64,000 bases of DNA from an uncultured Eubacterium sp. (GTDB lineage Bacteria; Bacillota; Clostridia; Lachnospirales; Lachnospiraceae). The notes beneath the pieces are model-generated. The model was not told the DNA's origin and did no database searches. It saw nothing but the letters and a program-made list of their open reading frames with translations. This document shows, in pieces, positions 61,265 through 64,000 of the stretch. Every line of letters begins with the position of its first letter. Position 1 is the first letter of the stretch. Both the position numbers and the translations under genes were made by a program. Where the stretch lies: positions 1-64,000 of the forward strand of contig CAPAOV010000006.1 of assembly GCA_948579355.1 (NCBI GenBank), written 5' to 3'.

Positions 61265-63331
61265 ATGAAGAAGAGAATACTGGCGATAGCGTTAGTGATT
61301 GGCGTTCTTTCCGCTTGCGGCTGGCATACGGGCGTTGTATCGGCGGCGGAGATTACGGAAACGCCGGAAGAGAAGACGATTGAGAAAATGGAGGTCGTCG
61401 ATACGGAAAGTAAGATACCGTATAAGAGTCAGTTTACAAAGGAAAATATAGTGTTGCAGATTACATATAGCGACGCCACGACCGCCATCGTGCGTCCGGA
61501 TAAGGAAATTGAATTGGATACGGGAAAATTGGGGAAACAGACGTTTCCTGTGGAATATCAGGGAAAGAAGATAGATTATACGGTGGAAGTGGTGCCGCGG
61601 CAGGTGCAGGGCGTAAAGGTGACGCACACGGACAAGACATCGGCGACGGTGGGCTGGGACGCATTGCCGGAGGCGGAGCAGTACGAAATCTATATTTCGT
61701 CCAAAGAGAATGGAACGTATACGCTGTTAAAGTCGGTGAAAGAAACAAAATACCGTTTTAGCGATTTGGTGCGTGGCAAAATTACTTATGTTAAAATCAG
61801 GGCAGCAGCGGCAGAAGCGGCTGGTGAATATTCAGCGCTGATACGTGTGGCGCCAAAACCGGATGCGGTAAAAAAGATTACTTCGAACCAGAATGTAAAG
61901 ACAAAGATAACGGTGGCGTGGGAACGGGCAGAGGGAGCGACAGGGTATTTGGTTTACTATCGTCCATCGGCCGATAAGGACTATATTCTGGCGGGAGATA
62001 CAACGGAGTTATCCTTTCAGGTGACGGGATTGAAAGCGGGAAACGATTACTATTTTCAAATCTATGCCTATGCTGGTGAAACAGACAATGTAAGCGAGGC
62101 TTCTCCCGCCGTATTATTCGGTACGGCGCCATCTATTCCTACGATAACGAAAGTAAAGGGAGGAGACAGGCGCGTAAAAGTTTACTGGAAGAAGAGTACT
62201 GGAGCAGATTCTTACAAAATCTATTTTTCCACGAAAGAATCTTCCGGATTTCAGCTTGGGGCAACGGCGCCGGCGGATGAAAGTACGATACGGGGAGTAG
62301 ACGGATTAAAGAAAAAGAAGAAGTATTATGTAAAAGTGGAGGCGGTGCGATTAGTATCCGGAATGACGCTGCAATCCGAATCGGCAGTTAAAAGCGCAAA
62401 AACTGCTTCTACTAAGGCGAAAGCGACAAGCACAACGGCAAAATTGTATTCAACTCTGAAAAAATTTAAAAAGTCGAAAGCATATAAAACATACAAGGCG
62501 TTTAAAAAGAAAGTTCTTTATCGTCTGAGTGTGATTATTCCGGGGCTGAAGACAACGAATGTAGCGGGTTTTAACGCTACACGCATGGTGCCGCAGAGCG
62601 TGACGTTTGCCGGGGATTATATGCTTATGTCGGCCTATGATTATTCGAAAAAGCAGGAATCGGTCATTTATATTGTAAATAAGAAGACGAGAAAATACAT
62701 TACGACAATGGTATTGCCGCATAGCGGGCATGTTGGAGGGATAACGTTTGACGGTGTCAATGTGTGGATTACATACGGTAAAAATTTGCAGTCGTTCAAG
62801 TTTACGGAAATACAGGCGGCCGTTGCCTCCGGAAAACCATATTATGAGTTATATCGTATCAGTTCCGTGTGTCCAATGCCGGAGACGGTTTCCTATGTCA
62901 CATTTTATAAAAATAAAATATGGGCGGGCGCCTACAGTGAAACATCCAAAAAGTATATGTACGGTTACGATATTCAAAATAAATGGGCGGCGCCGTCCCT
63001 TGTGAAAACCAATCGTATCTTAATGCCGAACCGCACGCAGGGGGTTGCCTTTACTTCCTCCGGCAAGATGCTTCTCTCGCGCTCCTGTCAGACGAAGAAA
63101 GGCAGGCGGGGATTTATGTCGCGGCTGGATACTTACCGGCCCACATGGAATCTTAACTCCTATTCGATAAAGAAAAATAAAAAAAAGAAAACGGTGAAGA
63201 TGCCGCCAATGAATGAGGGGATTGCTATCTCCGGCGCCTACACTTATATTATATATGAGTCGCCGGCATTTGCAGAGTGTAAAGCCCCGATGGACCGTGT
63301 GACGGCATTTAAAACAAGTAAGATTAGTTAA
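61265..63331 (+). CDS. Lipoprotein with fibronectin III domains and a propeller-like C-terminus
   Basis: A 688-residue predicted lipoprotein (lipobox LSAC, C18; an alternative signal peptidase site follows at SAA). An Ig-like bacterial domain (about 35-112) is followed by three fibronectin III domains (about 113-200, 200-295, 295-385), a Lys-rich helical spacer and a C-terminal region of about 270 residues with repeated beta strands (GGITFDGVNVWITYG, TFYKNKIWAGAYS, QGVAFTSSGKMLLS), resembling a beta-propeller. No catalytic motif is evident. GGGGGA lies ahead of the ATG. Confidence 0.75.
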   Translation: MKKRILAIALVIGVLSACGWHTGVVSAAEITETPEEKTIEKMEVVDTESKIPYKSQFTKENIVLQITYSDATTAIVRPDKEIELDTGKLGKQTFPVEYQGKKIDYTVEVVPRQVQGVKVTHTDKTSATVGWDALPEAEQYEIYISSKENGTYTLLKSVKETKYRFSDLVRGKITYVKIRAAAAEAAGEYSALIRVAPKPDAVKKITSNQNVKTKITVAWERAEGATGYLVYYRPSADKDYILAGDTTELSFQVTGLKAGNDYYFQIYAYAGETDNVSEASPAVLFGTAPSIPTITKVKGGDRRVKVYWKKSTGADSYKIYFSTKESSGFQLGATAPADESTIRGVDGLKKKKKYYVKVEAVRLVSGMTLQSESAVKSAKTASTKAKATSTTAKLYSTLKKFKKSKAYKTYKAFKKKVLYRLSVIIPGLKTTNVAGFNATRMVPQSVTFAGDYMLMSAYDYSKKQESVIYIVNKKTRKYITTMVLPHSGHVGGITFDGVNVWITYGKNLQSFKFTEIQAAVASGKPYYELYRISSVCPMPETVSYVTFYKNKIWAGAYSETSKKYMYGYDIQNKWAAPSLVKTNRILMPNRTQGVAFTSSGKMLLSRSCQTKKGRRGFMSRLDTYRPTWNLNSYSIKKNKKKKTVKMPPMNEGIAISGAYTYIIYESPAFAECKAPMDRVTAFKTSKIS

Positions 63332-63337
63332 TAAGGG

Positions 63338-63396
63338 GTTCCCCTTTGGACAATTATGCGTTATAATAACAGTTGTTGTGCAAAGGGGAACTTTTA
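63338..63396 (+). terminator. Terminator after the FN3 lipoprotein
   Basis: An 11-bp perfect stem (63338-63348 with 63381-63391) with a 32-base loop is followed by TTTTATTTT. The long loop makes it less standard. Confidence 0.6.
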
Positions 63397-63439
63397 TTTT
63401 GCAGATACTATGATAGTGACAGAGAAGGAGAGCATGATT

Positions 63440-64000
63440 ATGAGAGGACCAGTAGCGCCAAAAGACCCAGTAGAAAAAAGACCTTGTCTCTATGTTGTGT
63501 TAGATAAAATTATTTCAGGAAACAAAGATGCACAGGGGGTTATAAGAGACTACATTTTTTTGGAAGGAAGAATGGAAGATCAGGTACGTTTTACTTCCGG
63601 AGATATTGATGAGGAAATAGTAAAGATGCTTCCAAAGATGGAGACATTCCGCAAACTTGTGCACAGTGTCGGTGTGAGCATTAAAGCGGAAGATTCGCAA
63701 GACAGACAGAAAGAAGTGGAATTTCAGTTTCAGTGTTATGGCAAAACAGATAAATACAGAACAGGAACCGTTATGGAAATGACGCTGCCATGTACCGGAG
63801 AGGAAATGGTATATTTGATGGACGACTATCCGGTAAACGAAGAGGATGATGAGTTCGGCTCTTTTAATTTTGTATTTCCGGATGAAAATAAAAACATGAT
63901 TCTCACCGTCAAATTTTATCTGAATGATGGTTATGAAGTGCCGGAGATTGAAGTAGACCCACCTGTTCGCTTTGATACGGAAGACTACCAGAAGATGATT
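63440..64000 (+). CDS. Unknown protein, truncated by the window end
   Basis: An open frame of 187 codons runs off the right edge. The product begins MRGPVAPKDPVEKRPCLYVV, has no signal peptide, and is acidic and soluble (for example CTGEEMVYLMDDYPVNEEDDEFG). AAGGAG at 63425-63430 supports the ATG at 63440 rather than that at 63434. The visible part resembles a beta-sandwich N-terminal domain, but I do not recognise the family; what follows is outside the window. Confidence 0.65.
   Translation, partial: MRGPVAPKDPVEKRPCLYVVLDKIISGNKDAQGVIRDYIFLEGRMEDQVRFTSGDIDEEIVKMLPKMETFRKLVHSVGVSIKAEDSQDRQKEVEFQFQCYGKTDKYRTGTVMEMTLPCTGEEMVYLMDDYPVNEEDDEFGSFNFVFPDENKNMILTVKFYLNDGYEVPEIEVDPPVRFDTEDYQKMI

Noticed and set aside
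1..64000. CRISPR arrays, rRNA genes, prophage or transposase genes
   Set aside because: No regularly spaced repeats, rRNA signature or transposase/integrase motifs were seen on either strand.

Overview
The window looks like a chromosomal segment of a gut- or rumen-type Lachnospiraceae (Clostridia, low-GC Firmicutes). This rests on the gene order rpmJ-rpsM-rpsK-rpsD-rpoA-rplQ-ecfA1-ecfA2-ecfT-truA, with rplM-rpsI a little further on. It also rests on ferredoxin-dependent oxoacid metabolism and on secreted glycoside hydrolases with Thr/Pro-rich linkers and very lysine-rich modules. No rRNA, CRISPR array, prophage or transposase gene was seen. One tRNA (Trp, CCA) is present.

Layout. 1-6.9 kb: end of the ribosomal protein/RNA polymerase alpha superoperon, then an energy-coupling-factor transporter module and truA. 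7.0-8.5 kb: a secreted CE1-type esterase sits between truA and rplM-rpsI (8.7-9.6 kb), which has its own strong promoter. 9.8-13.7 kb: accessory genes (APH-like kinase, DUF1848 protein, an XRE-HTH/PurM fusion, a HAD phosphatase). 13.7-20.2 kb: an AT-rich defence island holding a DpnII-type GATC restriction-modification system (controller, unknown partner, two adenine methylases, endonuclease) followed directly by a DSR2-like SIR2 anti-phage protein. 20.3-25.0 kb: FliB-like lysine methylase, Ham1-like pyrophosphatase, an AraC/RelA-HD fusion, a lipoprotein cyclophilin and an HD-GYP protein. 25.2-33 kb: porCDAB-type oxidoreductase, LysR regulator, TrpB2, a small charged protein and an ArsB/NhaD-type transporter behind a possible attenuator. 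33-43.6 kb: radical-SAM DNA-repair pair, dus, mntP, thiD, a structured leader ahead of an aminotransferase, an ABC exporter, Na/Pi symporter and pta. 43.6-48.5 kb: acyltransferase, GH10 xylanase, GH51 arabinofuranosidase, metF. 48.6-51.8 kb: small lipoprotein and membrane protein, a gene relic, a SEC-C protein, a candidate CCUCCCC small RNA, and a 1.4-kb cassette (membrane GAF-like protein plus a 59-aa ORF) bracketed by perfect 33-bp direct repeats. 51.8-64 kb: secreted pullulanase, GNAT, GH97, tRNA-Trp, a BspA-type LRR protein, an FN3 lipoprotein and a truncated last gene.

How the parts fit: the housekeeping block makes ribosomes and imports vitamins. The carbohydrate genes describe a cell-surface degrader of xylan, alpha-glucans and alpha-galactosides. 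The island layers restriction with NAD-depleting abortive infection. The most unusual items are the DpnII/DSR2 pairing, the HTH-PurM and AraC-HD fusions, the 33-bp-repeat cassette with its neighbouring candidate sRNA, the leader at 37.7 kb with mutually exclusive stems, and two long perfect palindromes (32.95 kb and beside tRNA-Trp). All calls come from reading sequence and translations by eye; no database search was run.
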